Below, piece after piece: positions 8,432-18,249 of a stretch of 64,000 nt of DNA. Made by a program: the position numbers and the translations under genes. How positions within the stretch are numbered: the stretch's first letter is position 1; every line of letters starts with the position of its first letter. This stretch comes from Acinetobacter johnsonii CIP 64.6. Its GTDB lineage: Bacteria > Pseudomonadota > Gammaproteobacteria > Pseudomonadales > Moraxellaceae. The stretch lies in contig NZ_KB849229.1 in the NCBI RefSeq assembly GCF_000368045.1, positions 1-64,000 on the forward strand, read 5' to 3'. The notes below the pieces were generated by a model. It saw only the letters and a program-made list of their open reading frames with translations. It searched no databases and was not told the origin of the DNA.

Positions 8432-11267
8432 ACTTTCTCTCTTCGCCTTGGCCTGTAGGAAGGTTGATAATACAACGACCACATAGACCTGGATGTGTAA
8501 CATGTGTATTCACATCTGGCAGAACATGCCAGCAGCGTACACATTTTTCACCATCAGCCGCCGAGACTTGAACATTCAGACCTGCCAGATCAGAGGCTTC
8601 ACCTTGAGTTGCATCGAATGCATTGACCAAGACTTGTGAAGTGATCATAACAAAGCGAAGTTCATCATCTAAACGATCCAGTACGTCTTTGAGTTTTGCA
8701 TCTGCCCACAGTTCAACTTTGGCAGAGAGATTTGAACCCACAATTTTCGCAGTACGCGCAGTTTCGATGAACTTGTTCACCGCAGACTTCACCGCAATCA
8801 GCGTTTGCCAATCGGCTTCAGACAACAAGTTTGCTTTTGAAGCCACAGGAATGTCATACCATTCCGCAGTGAACACGTATTTCTCAGTTTGCTCTGGAAT
8901 GAGAGGCCATGCTTCTTGAGCGGTAAAGCTCAAAATTGGTGACATCCAACGTACAAAGGCTTGAACCAAATGATACAGCGCAGTTTGAGCTGAATGGCGC
9001 GCTTGTGAATCGGCTTTGGTGGTGTACTGACGGTCTTTGATGATGTCGAGGTAGAAACCACCCAAGTCGTTGATACAGAAGTTGGTCAGCGCATTGGTCA
9101 CGATATGGAAGTTCATATCTTCATAGGCTTGCTGAATGGTTTTCTGTACATCTGCTGCACGTTGCAAGATGTATTGATCAAGTGCGATCAATTGATCTAC
9201 AGGCAGTGCATCCGTCGATGGTTTGAATCCATTTAAGTTTGCCAATAAGAAACGCAAGGTATTACGAATACGGCGGTAGCCGTCTGATGCACGGTTAAAG
9301 ATTTCTTTACCTGCGGTCATTTCATAACGGTAATCAGCCGATGCAATCCAGAAACGTAAGCCATCTGCACCCATATCTTTAATGATGTCTTGTGGGGTGA
9401 TGATGTTGCCCAAAGATTTTGACATCTTACGGCCTTTTTCATCCACCACGAAGCCATGGGTCAGTAAGCCTTTGTACGGCGCACGTTCATTGATCGCAAT
9501 CGAGGTGAGCAATGAAGACTGGAACCAACCACGGTGTTGGTCTGAACCTTCAAGGTATAAATCAGCAGGATCGGTGAGTTCTTCGCGTTCACGCAGTACG
9601 GCATAGTGCGTTGTGCCTGAGTCGAACCACACGTCTAAAGTGTCACGAACACAGTTGTACTGTTCCGCTTCATCCCCGATAAAATCTTTCGCTTCACGGT
9701 TATACCAAGCGTCAATTCCTTCTTGTTCGATCAACTTCGCGACTTCTTCGATCAACTCTGCTGTGCGCGGATGGAGTTCGTTGGTGTCTTTATGCACGAA
9801 GAATGGGATTGGCACGCCCCACGTACGTTGACGCGAAATACACCAGTCGGGACGACCTTCGATCATGGCTTGAATACGGTTTTTACCCCAATCAGGCACA
9901 AAGCTAATCTCGTTTTCAATCGCATTTAAAGCGTTTTGACGCAGGCCTTGTGCATCCATGCTGATAAACCACTGTGGGGTCGCACGGAAGATAATTGGCG
10001 TTTTATGGCGCCAGCAGTGTGGGTAGCTGTGTTTGATTGGTTGATGTGCCCATAAGCGACCGACGGCACCCAAAGCTTCAATGATTTTTGGATTGGCTTT
10101 GTAGATGTGCTCGCCTGCAAAAATCGGTGAAGTTGGTAAATACACACCATTACCGCCCACTGGGTTTTCAACTTTTAAGTTGTACTGTAAGCCAACTTTA
10201 TAGTCGTCCACACCATGGCCTGGTGCCGTATGTACCGCCCCTGTACCGCTGGTTGCAATGACATGTTCACCTAAAATCACAGGCACTTGGCGATCGGTCA
10301 GTAACGGGTGTTGTAATAATAGGTTTTCGATTGCTGAGCCGTTAAAATCAGCGAGAACCACAGGGTTTTCAAGCTTATAACGCTCAACTGCTGATTTAAC
10401 CAAGTCTTTGGCTAAAATAAAGTTTTGCACGCCATGGTCGGTGCTAACTTGAACAAGTTGATAGTCAATTTCAGCATGGACGGCAACCGCTTGGTTTGCA
10501 GGCAAAGTCCAAGGCGTGGTGGTCCAAATTACGATATCTGTTGCAGCGTCTACGTTGAGATTTAAACGTGCGCTTAAGTCTTTTAAGTCGACAACCGTGA
10601 AGCCAACGTCAATCGCATCAGATTTTTTATCTTCATATTCCACTTCGGCTTCAGCCAAAGCTGAACCACAGTCTAAACACCAGTTCACAGGTTTAAGACC
10701 TGGTTCGATATGGCCTGCTTTTGCAATCGCGCCAACAGAGCGCACAATGTCCGCTTCCTGCTTGAAGTTCATGGTCAGGTAAGGATTGTCCCAGTCACCA
10801 AACACACCCATACGCACAAAGTCTTTCTTTTGCAGTTCAACTTGGGTGTAAGCATATTCACGGCAGGCTTTACGGAAAGTAGAAGCATCCACCTTCACAC
10901 CCACTTTACCGACTTTCTCTTCTACTTTCAGTTCAATCGGAAGGCCGTGACAATCCCAACCCGGTACATAAGGGGCATCGAAGCCGTCGAGAATACGACT
11001 TTTAATAATGATATCTTTTAAAACTTTATTGACCGCATGACCCAAGTGAATTTGGCCATTTGCATAAGGAGGGCCGTCATGCAGGACATATTTTTTCTTG
11101 CCAATACGCGACGCACGAATCTGCTGATAAATGTTGTCGGCATACCACTTTTCTAACCATTTTGCTTCACGCACCGCGAGGTTTGCTTTCATGGCAAATT
11201 CGGTACCTGGGAGGTTGAGTGTGGCTTTATAATCCACTGCATTTTCAGTAGTTTGCTTATCGCTCAT
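8424..11267 (-). CDS. ileS: isoleucyl-tRNA synthetase
   Basis: A 947-aa class I aminoacyl-tRNA synthetase charging tRNA-Ile. Signature HLGH (74-77, within PPYANGQIHLGH), the KMSKS loop (GRKMSKSLGN, about residue 620), a CP1 editing domain between them, and a C-terminal zinc finger (CVRCWH...CGRC, about 905-935) mark the bacterial IleS-1 type. It is the first gene of the ileS-lspA-fkpB operon, transcribed leftward, with a 64-bp gap from ribF. Full length, no lesions. Confidence 0.97.
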   Translation of the reverse strand: MSDKQTTENAVDYKATLNLPGTEFAMKANLAVREAKWLEKWYADNIYQQIRASRIGKKKYVLHDGPPYANGQIHLGHAVNKVLKDIIIKSRILDGFDAPYVPGWDCHGLPIELKVEEKVGKVGVKVDASTFRKACREYAYTQVELQKKDFVRMGVFGDWDNPYLTMNFKQEADIVRSVGAIAKAGHIEPGLKPVNWCLDCGSALAEAEVEYEDKKSDAIDVGFTVVDLKDLSARLNLNVDAATDIVIWTTTPWTLPANQAVAVHAEIDYQLVQVSTDHGVQNFILAKDLVKSAVERYKLENPVVLADFNGSAIENLLLQHPLLTDRQVPVILGEHVIATSGTGAVHTAPGHGVDDYKVGLQYNLKVENPVGGNGVYLPTSPIFAGEHIYKANPKIIEALGAVGRLWAHQPIKHSYPHCWRHKTPIIFRATPQWFISMDAQGLRQNALNAIENEISFVPDWGKNRIQAMIEGRPDWCISRQRTWGVPIPFFVHKDTNELHPRTAELIEEVAKLIEQEGIDAWYNREAKDFIGDEAEQYNCVRDTLDVWFDSGTTHYAVLREREELTDPADLYLEGSDQHRGWFQSSLLTSIAINERAPYKGLLTHGFVVDEKGRKMSKSLGNIITPQDIIKDMGADGLRFWIASADYRYEMTAGKEIFNRASDGYRRIRNTLRFLLANLNGFKPSTDALPVDQLIALDQYILQRAADVQKTIQQAYEDMNFHIVTNALTNFCINDLGGFYLDIIKDRQYTTKADSQARHSAQTALYHLVQAFVRWMSPILSFTAQEAWPLIPEQTEKYVFTAEWYDIPVASKANLLSEADWQTLIAVKSAVNKFIETARTAKIVGSNLSAKVELWADAKLKDVLDRLDDELRFVMITSQVLVNAFDATQGEASDLAGLNVQVSAADGEKCVRCWHVLPDVNTHVTHPGLCGRCIINLPTGQGEERKYA

Positions 11268-11331
11268 GCAAGATGTCTTCCAATTTAATCAGCGGCTCGG
11301 CTGACGCGTTTTACATAAAATTGATTGGTAT

Positions 11332-12333
11332 TTAAAAGGGAAATGTGGGGGTGTTTTGGCGGAACTCAAGCAGTTTCACCACATCATCATCAATTCCCGC
11401 TTTGAGTGCTTCCAGCGAAGGGTAGTTCTTTTCACCATGTAAGTAGTTCAAGAAAGTGACCCGCATTAACAAGCCATACAGATTAGCAGAAACATCAGGG
11501 AAATGTACTTCTAATCGCCATTCTGGTTGTGCTTGTTGAATGGCTGGACGTGTTCCGACATGACCCGCACCAAAAAGCGCTGAATGGTCATATCCTGCAA
11601 CCCCTAATCGATCAGGGTGGTCTGCTTTCACTTTATCGCGTAAAGACGTGGTTTCACACATCACATCTACACCATAAATGCCGTTTAAACAGGGTTTATG
11701 TCGGTTTAAACGTACATTAATGGTTGGAAAATCAAGGGTTCGGCCAATTTGGTCGCCATATTGTACCCGACCCGTAATGCTATAAGGGCGCCCTAATAAC
11801 TGAGCAGCCAGCGCCAAGTCCCCTGCGGCCAGTGTTTGGCGAATCCGAGTTGAACTGACGCGTTCACCTTCTGCGAGGATGGTTTCTAGATTGTGGACTT
11901 GAAAACCATAGTTTTCGAGAAATTCGCTGTTGCCTTGGCGGTTTTTACCAAAGTGAAAGTCATCGCCTAAAACCAAACTTTGGGCATTGAGTTTTTCTTT
12001 TAAAATATCGGCAAATTGTTCTGCATTTAAACTGCGGAAGCTGTTGTCAAATTTCGCGACCGCAATATAGTCCACACCCAGCTCAGTTAAATATTCGACT
12101 TTTTCACGCAATGATGAAATACGCGGTGGAGCATCATAACCTTTAAAAAATTCAAGTGGTTGAGGCTCAAAAATCATTACTACTGTTTTTAGATTTTGTT
12201 GTTTTGCAACGGCTTTGAGCTGATGAATCATGGCTTGATGACCCAAATGCACCCCGTCAAAATTACCGATAGTGACAGCGGTTTTTTCTAATTGGGTATT
12301 TGAGGGCAAAGCATTTAGACGGAGCAGCTTCAT
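11332..12333 (-). CDS. ribF: bifunctional riboflavin kinase / FAD synthetase
   Basis: A 333-aa enzyme converting riboflavin to FMN and then FAD. The N-terminal nucleotidyltransferase domain carries GNFDGVHLGH (about 21-30) and RISSLREK; the C-terminal kinase domain has GRVQYGDQIGRTLDFPTINV. An in-frame TTG lies two codons upstream; ATG 12333 is preferred. It sits directly before ileS, as in many gammaproteobacteria, but the murJ gene often next to it elsewhere is here near 34.3 kb. Confidence 0.94.
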   Translation of the reverse strand: MKLLRLNALPSNTQLEKTAVTIGNFDGVHLGHQAMIHQLKAVAKQQNLKTVVMIFEPQPLEFFKGYDAPPRISSLREKVEYLTELGVDYIAVAKFDNSFRSLNAEQFADILKEKLNAQSLVLGDDFHFGKNRQGNSEFLENYGFQVHNLETILAEGERVSSTRIRQTLAAGDLALAAQLLGRPYSITGRVQYGDQIGRTLDFPTINVRLNRHKPCLNGIYGVDVMCETTSLRDKVKADHPDRLGVAGYDHSALFGAGHVGTRPAIQQAQPEWRLEVHFPDVSANLYGLLMRVTFLNYLHGEKNYPSLEALKAGIDDDVVKLLEFRQNTPTFPF

Positions 12334-12539
12334 GGGCAAATCAAGTGCTTGGAATTAAGAACGGCTTATATATTGCCATATTCTTGGGCATTCGTCTTGT
12401 GGTTGTTTTTTGACAACGCAAAATTTAGTGCAAAGTATATTTATATCAATTTTATTGATTTTTTTAATATAAATTAATCAATTTTTCTTATTTATAAATT
12501 TGATTAGTATAAATGTAGATTTTAAATGAGGCCGAACTC

Positions 12540-13676
12540 ATGCAAAAACCATTTACACAACTTGGACAGCGCCACAATATCATTCGTCAGTTCACCCCCA
12601 ACTGGTTCACTGTCAGTATGGGAACAGGTGTTGTGGCGTTAATTATATCAGAGTTTCCGATGATAAAGGCACTCACATGGCAACTCGGCACGGGGCTGTG
12701 GTATTTCAATATTTTATTGTTCGTACTTTTTAGTGTGCTATATGGCTTACGTTGGGCATTTTATCCGCACGAAGCCAAACAGATTTTTCAACATCCAAGC
12801 ATGAGCCTATTTTTAGGTACGATTCCGATGGCGCTGGCCACCATCCTCAATGGCTTTTTAAAGTATGGTCAGCCTATTTATGGCGATACAGCTGTACAGA
12901 TTGCACAAACGCTCTGGTATGCCGATGTGGTCTTGGCGCTCTTGGTGGCGTGGGCAGTTCCTTTTGCCATGTATCGACATCAGGAGCATGCTTTACAGCA
13001 GATGACCGCGGTGTGGTTATTGCCGATCGTGGCCTGTGAAGTTGCAGCCAGCAGTGGTGGTTTATTGCTGGGGCATTTGCCAGCTGATACTCACGCTGTT
13101 GCGATTTTATTGGGCAGTTATCTGTTGTGGGGTGTTTCAGTATTACCTGCCTTTGCAATTTTAACGATTTTAATGTTGCGTTTGGTCTTACATAAATTGC
13201 CTGAAAAAGAGTTGGCGGTCAGCAGTTGGTTGGCTTTGGGACCGATAGGGACTGCTGCTTTGGCGTTATTGGTTTTGGGGCATCAGGCACCGATGCTGAT
13301 GGCGAGTTTGGGCTTAGCACAACTGGGTCAGTTATTTCAGCAGGCGGGAATTTTGGCCAGTTTAATTCTGCTGGGTTTTGGGCTGTGGTGGTTGGGGATT
13401 GCGGTACTGACGACTTTGTACCATGCCAAACAGGACTTACCATTTAATTTGGGTTGGTGGGGACTGACCTTCCCATTGGGCGTATATACACTGGCAATCT
13501 TAACTCTAGCCCAACAACTCAATTTGGCCTTTCTGTATGCTGTTGGCTATGCTTTTGCAGCCATACTGATGTTGTTATGGAGTTTGGTTGCAACCAAGAC
13601 GGCACAAGGTTTTTATCAAGGGGATTTGTTCTTTTCGCCGTGCTTAAAAACCTATTTAGAACAGCAGTATAAATGA
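12540..13676 (+). CDS. TDT/SLAC1-family transporter (TehA/Mae1-like)
   Basis: A 378-aa integral membrane protein with about ten hydrophobic helices. It has the family's N-terminal signature FTPNWFTVSMGTGVVAL (about 19-35) and a duplicated helix-hairpin pattern. The TDT/SLAC1 family includes tellurite-resistance TehA, fungal malate carrier Mae1 and plant anion channels, so the substrate is open. ATG 12540 has GAGG nine bases upstream. It stands alone, behind a very AT-rich 200-bp gap divergent from ribF. Confidence 0.82.
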   Translation: MQKPFTQLGQRHNIIRQFTPNWFTVSMGTGVVALIISEFPMIKALTWQLGTGLWYFNILLFVLFSVLYGLRWAFYPHEAKQIFQHPSMSLFLGTIPMALATILNGFLKYGQPIYGDTAVQIAQTLWYADVVLALLVAWAVPFAMYRHQEHALQQMTAVWLLPIVACEVAASSGGLLLGHLPADTHAVAILLGSYLLWGVSVLPAFAILTILMLRLVLHKLPEKELAVSSWLALGPIGTAALALLVLGHQAPMLMASLGLAQLGQLFQQAGILASLILLGFGLWWLGIAVLTTLYHAKQDLPFNLGWWGLTFPLGVYTLAILTLAQQLNLAFLYAVGYAFAAILMLLWSLVATKTAQGFYQGDLFFSPCLKTYLEQQYK

Positions 13677-13697
13677 GGTCTACAATCCTTTCAGTTT

Positions 13698-13755
13698 AAA
13701 GCGCCATCTGATCTTATGTAGGTTGTTTGAGCAGAGACCAGAGGCGCTTTTCTTT
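13698..13755 (+). terminator. possible terminator with a large loop
   Basis: aaagcgcc (13698-13705) pairs with ggcgcttt (13743-13750), followed by ttcttt. The loop of over 30 nt makes it a weak candidate for the end of the transporter transcript. Confidence 0.3.
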
Positions 13756-13808
13756 CGGATCGATTTGTTTTCTAATGGCACGCATGAAGTCTGTTAATTG
13801 AGTATTTT

Positions 13809-14369
13809 ATGTCAGATGTTGCATTGATCATGGCTTTGCCGAATGAGTCTAAAGGATTGTTTGAGCAAGCAGGGATTGAAGTTCATTACAGCGGTATTGG
13901 TAAAGTCAACGCGGCCTATAAAGCATTTGAAGTGATTCAAAAAACAGGCTGTAAAACCCTGATTAATTTAGGTACAGCAGGCAGTACTTATTTTGATAAG
14001 CATGAATTGGTTGAAGTTTCTCAATTTGTACAACGCGACATGGATGTCTCTCCACTGGGTTTCGCTGTCGGTTTTACCCCATTTGACACCATGCATCCTG
14101 CGGAAATTCATTTAGAACCGTTTTTCCAACAACTCCGCACTGGCATCTGTGGAACAGGGGATAGCTTTGAAACGGGTGAACCCAAAGTACCGTGTCATTT
14201 GGTTGATATGGAAGGATATGCGCTGGCAAAGGTCTGTAAAAAACAGGGTGTTCGCCTAATTTCGGTCAAATATATTTCAGATGGTGCCAACGACACCGCG
14301 CATTTGGACTGGGAAGACAATTTGTTATTGGGAGCTCAGAAATTATTAGCATTATTTGAAAGTATCTGA
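13809..14369 (+). CDS. purine-nucleosidase / phosphorylase-like protein (MTAN fold)
   Basis: A 186-aa protein of the nucleoside phosphorylase/hydrolase fold. It has MTAN-like landmarks: GIGKVNAAY near residue 31, a NLGTAGS glycine loop, VDMEGYALAKVC (with the ribose-binding Met-Glu pair) and KYISDGAND with the catalytic-type aspartate. It is shorter than typical MTA/SAH nucleosidase (about 230 aa), and the region between GTAGS and VDMEG is compact. The substrate therefore stays open (MTA/SAH, or other purine nucleosides). It is convergent with the TetR-type regulator that follows. Confidence 0.75.
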   Translation: MSDVALIMALPNESKGLFEQAGIEVHYSGIGKVNAAYKAFEVIQKTGCKTLINLGTAGSTYFDKHELVEVSQFVQRDMDVSPLGFAVGFTPFDTMHPAEIHLEPFFQQLRTGICGTGDSFETGEPKVPCHLVDMEGYALAKVCKKQGVRLISVKYISDGANDTAHLDWEDNLLLGAQKLLALFESI

Positions 14370-14396
14370 GGCTTTGATTTTGTCTTTTTAAATTCG

Positions 14397-14419
14397 GCGA
14401 CCATAGAGTGCTATGGTCG
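14397..14419. terminator. hairpin between convergent genes
   Basis: Perfect 9-bp inverted repeat cgaccatag-agtg-ctatggtcg. There is no clear T-run on either strand, so it is only a possible shared terminator. Confidence 0.4.
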
Positions 14420-14429
14420 TATGCCAAAA

Positions 14430-15068
14430 TTACTCAGCTTTGAATAATTCAGACGGTGTTCGCGGGATCACGCCATACAGCATCATATGCACGGTATGTT
14501 GAATGACTCGTTGTTGCATACTGCGGTTACGTAGGGTTTTACCTGTTACCATTTCCATTTGCGTGGCAAAATCAGCATAGTTTTGTGTTAATGCCCAAAT
14601 GTTGAGGATTAACAGCTCAGGGTCTATTTCAGTTGAAATTTTACCTTGCTCTTGCCAATTGCTAATGACTTTGGCTTTACGTTTGACCAACTTCTTTAAA
14701 GGCCCTTTGAGGATTTCCAAAATATGCGGAGCCCCTTGGATCACTTCTAAAGCAAACAAGCGAGATGCTTTTGGTTGAGTCCGAGAAACCTCAATCTTTT
14801 GTAATAAGTAGTTGGTGATCGCTTCTTCCGGCTCTAAGTCAGCTTCTAACATCTGTAGTGGGGCTAACCATTTTTGTAAAACCGTCGTTAAAACTTCAAC
14901 GTACAAAGCTTCTTTATTTTCATAGTAATAGAAAATATTCGATTTGTGCATTTCAGCAATCTGTGCGATTTCATCTAAGCTTGCTCCATTAAATCCATAG
15001 AGCGAGAAGACGTCTAGTGCAGCATTCAGCAGCTGGTGGCGTTTTTGAGTACTCTTTTTCTGTTCCAT
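14430..15068 (-). CDS. TetR-family regulator, RutR-like
   Basis: A 212-aa regulator with an N-terminal TetR helix-turn-helix (about 10-55, LDEIAQIAEMHKSNIFYYYENKEALY region) and a C-terminal YcdC/RutR-type ligand domain. Segments such as WLAPLQ, KIEVSRTQPKASRLFALE and QNYADFATQMEMVTGK follow E. coli RutR closely as I recall it. RutR senses uracil/thymine and controls pyrimidine genes. Here no rut genes are adjacent, and the nearest gene is the nucleosidase, convergent. The ligand is therefore an inference. Confidence 0.82.
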   Translation of the reverse strand: MEQKKSTQKRHQLLNAALDVFSLYGFNGASLDEIAQIAEMHKSNIFYYYENKEALYVEVLTTVLQKWLAPLQMLEADLEPEEAITNYLLQKIEVSRTQPKASRLFALEVIQGAPHILEILKGPLKKLVKRKAKVISNWQEQGKISTEIDPELLILNIWALTQNYADFATQMEMVTGKTLRNRSMQQRVIQHTVHMMLYGVIPRTPSELFKAE

Positions 15069-15156
15069 TCTCTAATTTAAAAAACAATAAAAAGGGGAAG
15101 GACAAATTGTACGGCAAATCATCAGATTTGTGCACAAAGTGGAAATTTAATTTTTT

Positions 15157-15175
15157 GAATAATGATCATTTATTC
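15157..15175. promoter_or_regulatory. possible operator of the RutR-like regulator
   Basis: Inverted repeat GAATAA-N7-TTATTC centred on TGATCA, about 90 bp before the regulator start. It is a typical size for a TetR-family site but does not match the E. coli RutR consensus. Autoregulation is a guess. Confidence 0.3.
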
Positions 15176-15380
15176 TGTAGATTGGCTCTTAAATTGCGAT
15201 AAATTCTAAAAGTTGTCCAATAAAATATAATTATATAAAAACTATTTTGTCTAAACTATATGAAATGATTCAATGTGAAGTGGCATGTTTTGATAAAAAT
15301 AACGTGAAATTTATTGTATTTATTCGTATGAAGTAGCGGTCCTTCATAGTCCATTTTTATTTTTTACTACCATTGAGTTC

Positions 15381-15416
15381 CAAAAATCCTTAACCCTAAA
15401 GTTAAGGATTTTTTAG
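15381..15416 (-). terminator. terminator of the ssu operon
   Basis: Stem aaaatccttaac / gttaaggatttt around a six-base loop, with T-runs on both strands. It lies six bases past the ssuB stop. Confidence 0.85.
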
Positions 15417-15421
15417 TTTGC

Positions 15422-16222
15422 TTATGTGGCTAAAACCGCATTTAACACCTGCTGTTCAAGGGTATTGAATTGCATATCTTTGACGCGAGGGCGAGGCAGG
15501 TCGACTTGAAACTCTTTGGCAATATGGCCACGATCCAGCAAAATAATCCGATCGGCCAGCTGAACAGCCTCACTGACATCATGGGTGACTAAAATGGCGG
15601 TAAAGCCCTGTTCCGTCCATAATTTTTCAATCAAATTCTGCATGTCTAAGCGGGTTAAGGCATCGAGTGCTCCCAAAGGTTCATCGAGCAATAAAATCCG
15701 TGGTTTATGCGATAAAGCTCTTGCCAAAGCGGTCCGTTGACGCTGTCCTCCAGAGAGCTGCGAAGGCCAAAGTCCCGCTTTTTCTTTGAGTCCGACTTTT
15801 TCAAGCAGACCCGAGGCAGTGGCATGTTGTTGTTTAGGCAAACCTAGTTGTACGTTTTGTTCAATTGAGCGCCATGGTAACAGTCGTGGATCTTGGAACA
15901 TGACCCGTATATCGTCTGCGGTAATTCCTTCGCGGAGGTGTCGTGCGGACTTAAACTTAATTTCGCCGTAGCTTTGTTGTTCTAAGTTGGCAATCAGGCG
16001 CAGGAGGGTACTTTTACCACAACCACTGCGTCCGACAATGGCTAAAAACTCACCCGGCTGAATATGCAGATCTAAGTCTTCAAGGACTTTAACTGAACCA
16101 TAAAACTTATGCAGTTGTTCGATAATAATTTCGGCCCCAAGCACCGCTTGAGGGTTAATGTCTTGATTGTGATTTGGCGGCGACGGAATATTGGCATGGC
16201 GACCAAGGCTTAAATCAGTCAT
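15422..16222 (-). CDS. ssuB: aliphatic sulfonate ABC transporter ATPase
   Basis: A 266-aa ATPase of the sulfonate/taurine importer class. It shows Walker A GRSGCGKST, Q-loop MFQDPRLLPW, signature LSGGQRQR, Walker B ILLLDEPLGALD and the switch histidine in VTHD. The chosen ATG 16222 has AAGGAG six bases upstream; the frame is open to 16252, but that would overlap ssuC without a ribosome site. It is the last gene of the operon, 10 bp after ssuC. Confidence 0.9.
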   Translation of the reverse strand: MTDLSLGRHANIPSPPNHNQDINPQAVLGAEIIIEQLHKFYGSVKVLEDLDLHIQPGEFLAIVGRSGCGKSTLLRLIANLEQQSYGEIKFKSARHLREGITADDIRVMFQDPRLLPWRSIEQNVQLGLPKQQHATASGLLEKVGLKEKAGLWPSQLSGGQRQRTALARALSHKPRILLLDEPLGALDALTRLDMQNLIEKLWTEQGFTAILVTHDVSEAVQLADRIILLDRGHIAKEFQVDLPRPRVKDMQFNTLEQQVLNAVLAT

Positions 16223-16232
16223 CTCAGACTCC

Positions 16233-17048
16233 TTATTTTTGGTATCCTGCATGCCAGCGCAGCAGGTATTTTTCTAATGTGACGGCCAGTACATCAGCCA
16301 ATTTTCCAAGTAGGGCATACAGTAAAATCCCCACCAAAACGATGTCAGTCTGTAAAAATTCACGTGCATTCATGGTCATATAACCGATGCCAGCTTGGGC
16401 TGAAATGGTTTCGGCAACGATCAGCAGGACCCATACCAAACCCAGTGAAAAGCGTAGTCCGACTAAAATAGAGGGCATCGCACCCGGTAAAATAATTTCT
16501 TTATACAGTTGCCAACGGGTCAAACCATAGCTTCTCCCCATTTCAATCAGTTGTGGATCTACCGAACGTATGCCGTGATAGGTGTTGATGTAAATGGGAA
16601 AAAAGACCCCGACCGCAACCAAAAACAGCTTGGCGGTTTCATCAATCCCGAACCATAAGATCACTAACGGAATAAGTGCCAGTGCAGGAATATTTCGGAT
16701 CATCTGTAGAGTGGTGTCGAGCAGAGTTGACGCCATTTTCGATGAACCATTTAACAAACCCAGAAAGAGCCCTAAACCCCCACCCACCAATAGGCCGAGT
16801 AAGGCACGGCCTGCACTGACTTGCACATGCTTCCAAAGTTCTCCACTCAGCAGCAAGTTCCAGAAGGCAGTAATCACCGCCGTTGGTGCAGGTAAAATCC
16901 GACTTTCTAAAAGTCCCGTGCTGGAGGCCATTTGCCAAAGCACAATCAAGCCGATAGGAAAGAGCCAAGGCAGCAATAGCTGCCCCAACTGAGTTCCACG
17001 TGAAACCTTTTCCTGCTGGACGGTTTGCACTGAAACGATTTTGGACAT
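16233..17048 (-). CDS. ssuC: aliphatic sulfonate ABC transporter permease
   Basis: A 271-aa permease with about six transmembrane helices and the binding-protein-dependent EAA loop (GRSYGLTRWQLYKEIILPGA), typical of SsuC/TauC. It would form the channel for sulfonates with SsuB. It shares one base with the ssuD stop (TAATG), indicating translational coupling. Confidence 0.92.
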   Translation of the reverse strand: MSKIVSVQTVQQEKVSRGTQLGQLLLPWLFPIGLIVLWQMASSTGLLESRILPAPTAVITAFWNLLLSGELWKHVQVSAGRALLGLLVGGGLGLFLGLLNGSSKMASTLLDTTLQMIRNIPALALIPLVILWFGIDETAKLFLVAVGVFFPIYINTYHGIRSVDPQLIEMGRSYGLTRWQLYKEIILPGAMPSILVGLRFSLGLVWVLLIVAETISAQAGIGYMTMNAREFLQTDIVLVGILLYALLGKLADVLAVTLEKYLLRWHAGYQK

Positions 17049-18223
17049 TAGGCAGGCTCCTGAATCACTTTGGTTTTTTTGTTTTCATCGGGTGTGTAGT
17101 TGTTTGCCACAATCTCACCAAAGGGGCCTGTTAAATTTGGTTGTGCTAACTTTGTTTGAGTTTCAAGCGGCAGGAGTGGGAACACCAACTCGGCAAAACG
17201 AATCGACTCTTCAAGATGTGGATAGCCTGAAAAAATAAAGGTGCTGATGCCCAAGTCGGCATATTCTTGAATACGGGCTGCAACCGTTTCAGGGTCGCCG
17301 ACCAATGCCGTACCTGCACCCCCACGAACCAGACCTACGCCAGCCCAAAGATTTGGGGACACTTCAAGTTTGCTGCGGTCACCATTGTGTAGTTCAGCCA
17401 TGCGACGTTGACCGACCGAGTCCATGCTCTTAAATTTGGCTTGTGCCGCAACAATGGTGGCATCATCGACATATTGAATGAGCTCTTCTGCCGCTTGCCA
17501 TGCTTGTTCATTGGTTTCACGTACAATCACATGCAGACGTATGCCATAGTTGAGCGTACGGCCTTTGGCTTCGGCTTTGGCACGGACAGTGTCAATTTTG
17601 TCTTTAACAGCAGCAGGGGGTTCGCCCCATGTGAGATAAGTATCGACCTGATCCGTCGCTAATTCGATAGCATCATCCGATGAGCCGCCAAACCAAAGTG
17701 GAGGGTAGGGGTGTTGCACAGGTGGATATAGCAGTTTGGCATCATCTACGTTTAGACGTTCGCCGTGAAAGGTAAAGCTTTCACCTGTATGGGAGCGGGT
17801 TAAAATCTCACGCCAAATTTTGACGTATTCATTGGCAGTTTTATAGCGAGTGGAGTGGTCTTCATAAACACCATCGCCTTGCAGTTCTTTTTCATCGCCA
17901 CCGGTCACCAAGTTCAATAAAACCCGACCATTGGAGAGACGGTCAAAGGTGGCTGCCATCCGTGCAGCCAGTGCCGGAGTGGTCACGCCTGGACGCAGTG
18001 CAACTAGGAATTTTAATTTTTTCGTGGCATCAATCAGGCTGGCTGCGGTCAACCATGGGTCTTCACATGAACGACCTGTTGGAATCAAAACACCTTCATA
18101 ACCCAAATTATCCACGGCAACTGCAATCTGTTTCATATAGGCATGGTCCACTTGACGCGCACCTTTGCTGGTACCTAAGTAGCGACTGTCACCGTGAGTT
18201 GGGATAAACCAGAAAATTTTCAT
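17048..18223 (-). CDS. ssuD: FMNH2-dependent alkanesulfonate monooxygenase
   Basis: A 391-aa bacterial luciferase-fold enzyme that cleaves alkanesulfonates to aldehyde and sulfite using reduced FMN from a partner reductase. The N terminus (MKIFWFIPTHGDSRYLGTS) and the segments RPGVTTPALAARMAATFDRL and FSGYPHLEE are those of SsuD. There is no ssuE next to it; the FMN reductase at 6719-7261 is one possible supplier. It sits between the substrate-binding genes and ssuC, the usual A-D-C-B order. Confidence 0.95.
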   Translation of the reverse strand: MKIFWFIPTHGDSRYLGTSKGARQVDHAYMKQIAVAVDNLGYEGVLIPTGRSCEDPWLTAASLIDATKKLKFLVALRPGVTTPALAARMAATFDRLSNGRVLLNLVTGGDEKELQGDGVYEDHSTRYKTANEYVKIWREILTRSHTGESFTFHGERLNVDDAKLLYPPVQHPYPPLWFGGSSDDAIELATDQVDTYLTWGEPPAAVKDKIDTVRAKAEAKGRTLNYGIRLHVIVRETNEQAWQAAEELIQYVDDATIVAAQAKFKSMDSVGQRRMAELHNGDRSKLEVSPNLWAGVGLVRGGAGTALVGDPETVAARIQEYADLGISTFIFSGYPHLEESIRFAELVFPLLPLETQTKLAQPNLTGPFGEIVANNYTPDENKKTKVIQEPA

Positions 18224-18249
18224 TTTAAAAAATCCTTAGATAGAGTCGT

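Larger units (their letters stand above)
15069..15421. other. intergenic stretch, regulator promoter and ssu terminator
   Basis: No coding frame supported. It contains the palindrome at 15157-15175 and the ssu operon terminator at the right end. The remainder is AT-rich with no further pattern seen. Confidence 0.5.

Noticed and set aside
12874..13672. Several overlapping frames within the TDT transporter gene
   Set aside because: Frame shadows caused by the repetitive Gly/Leu codons of the membrane protein.
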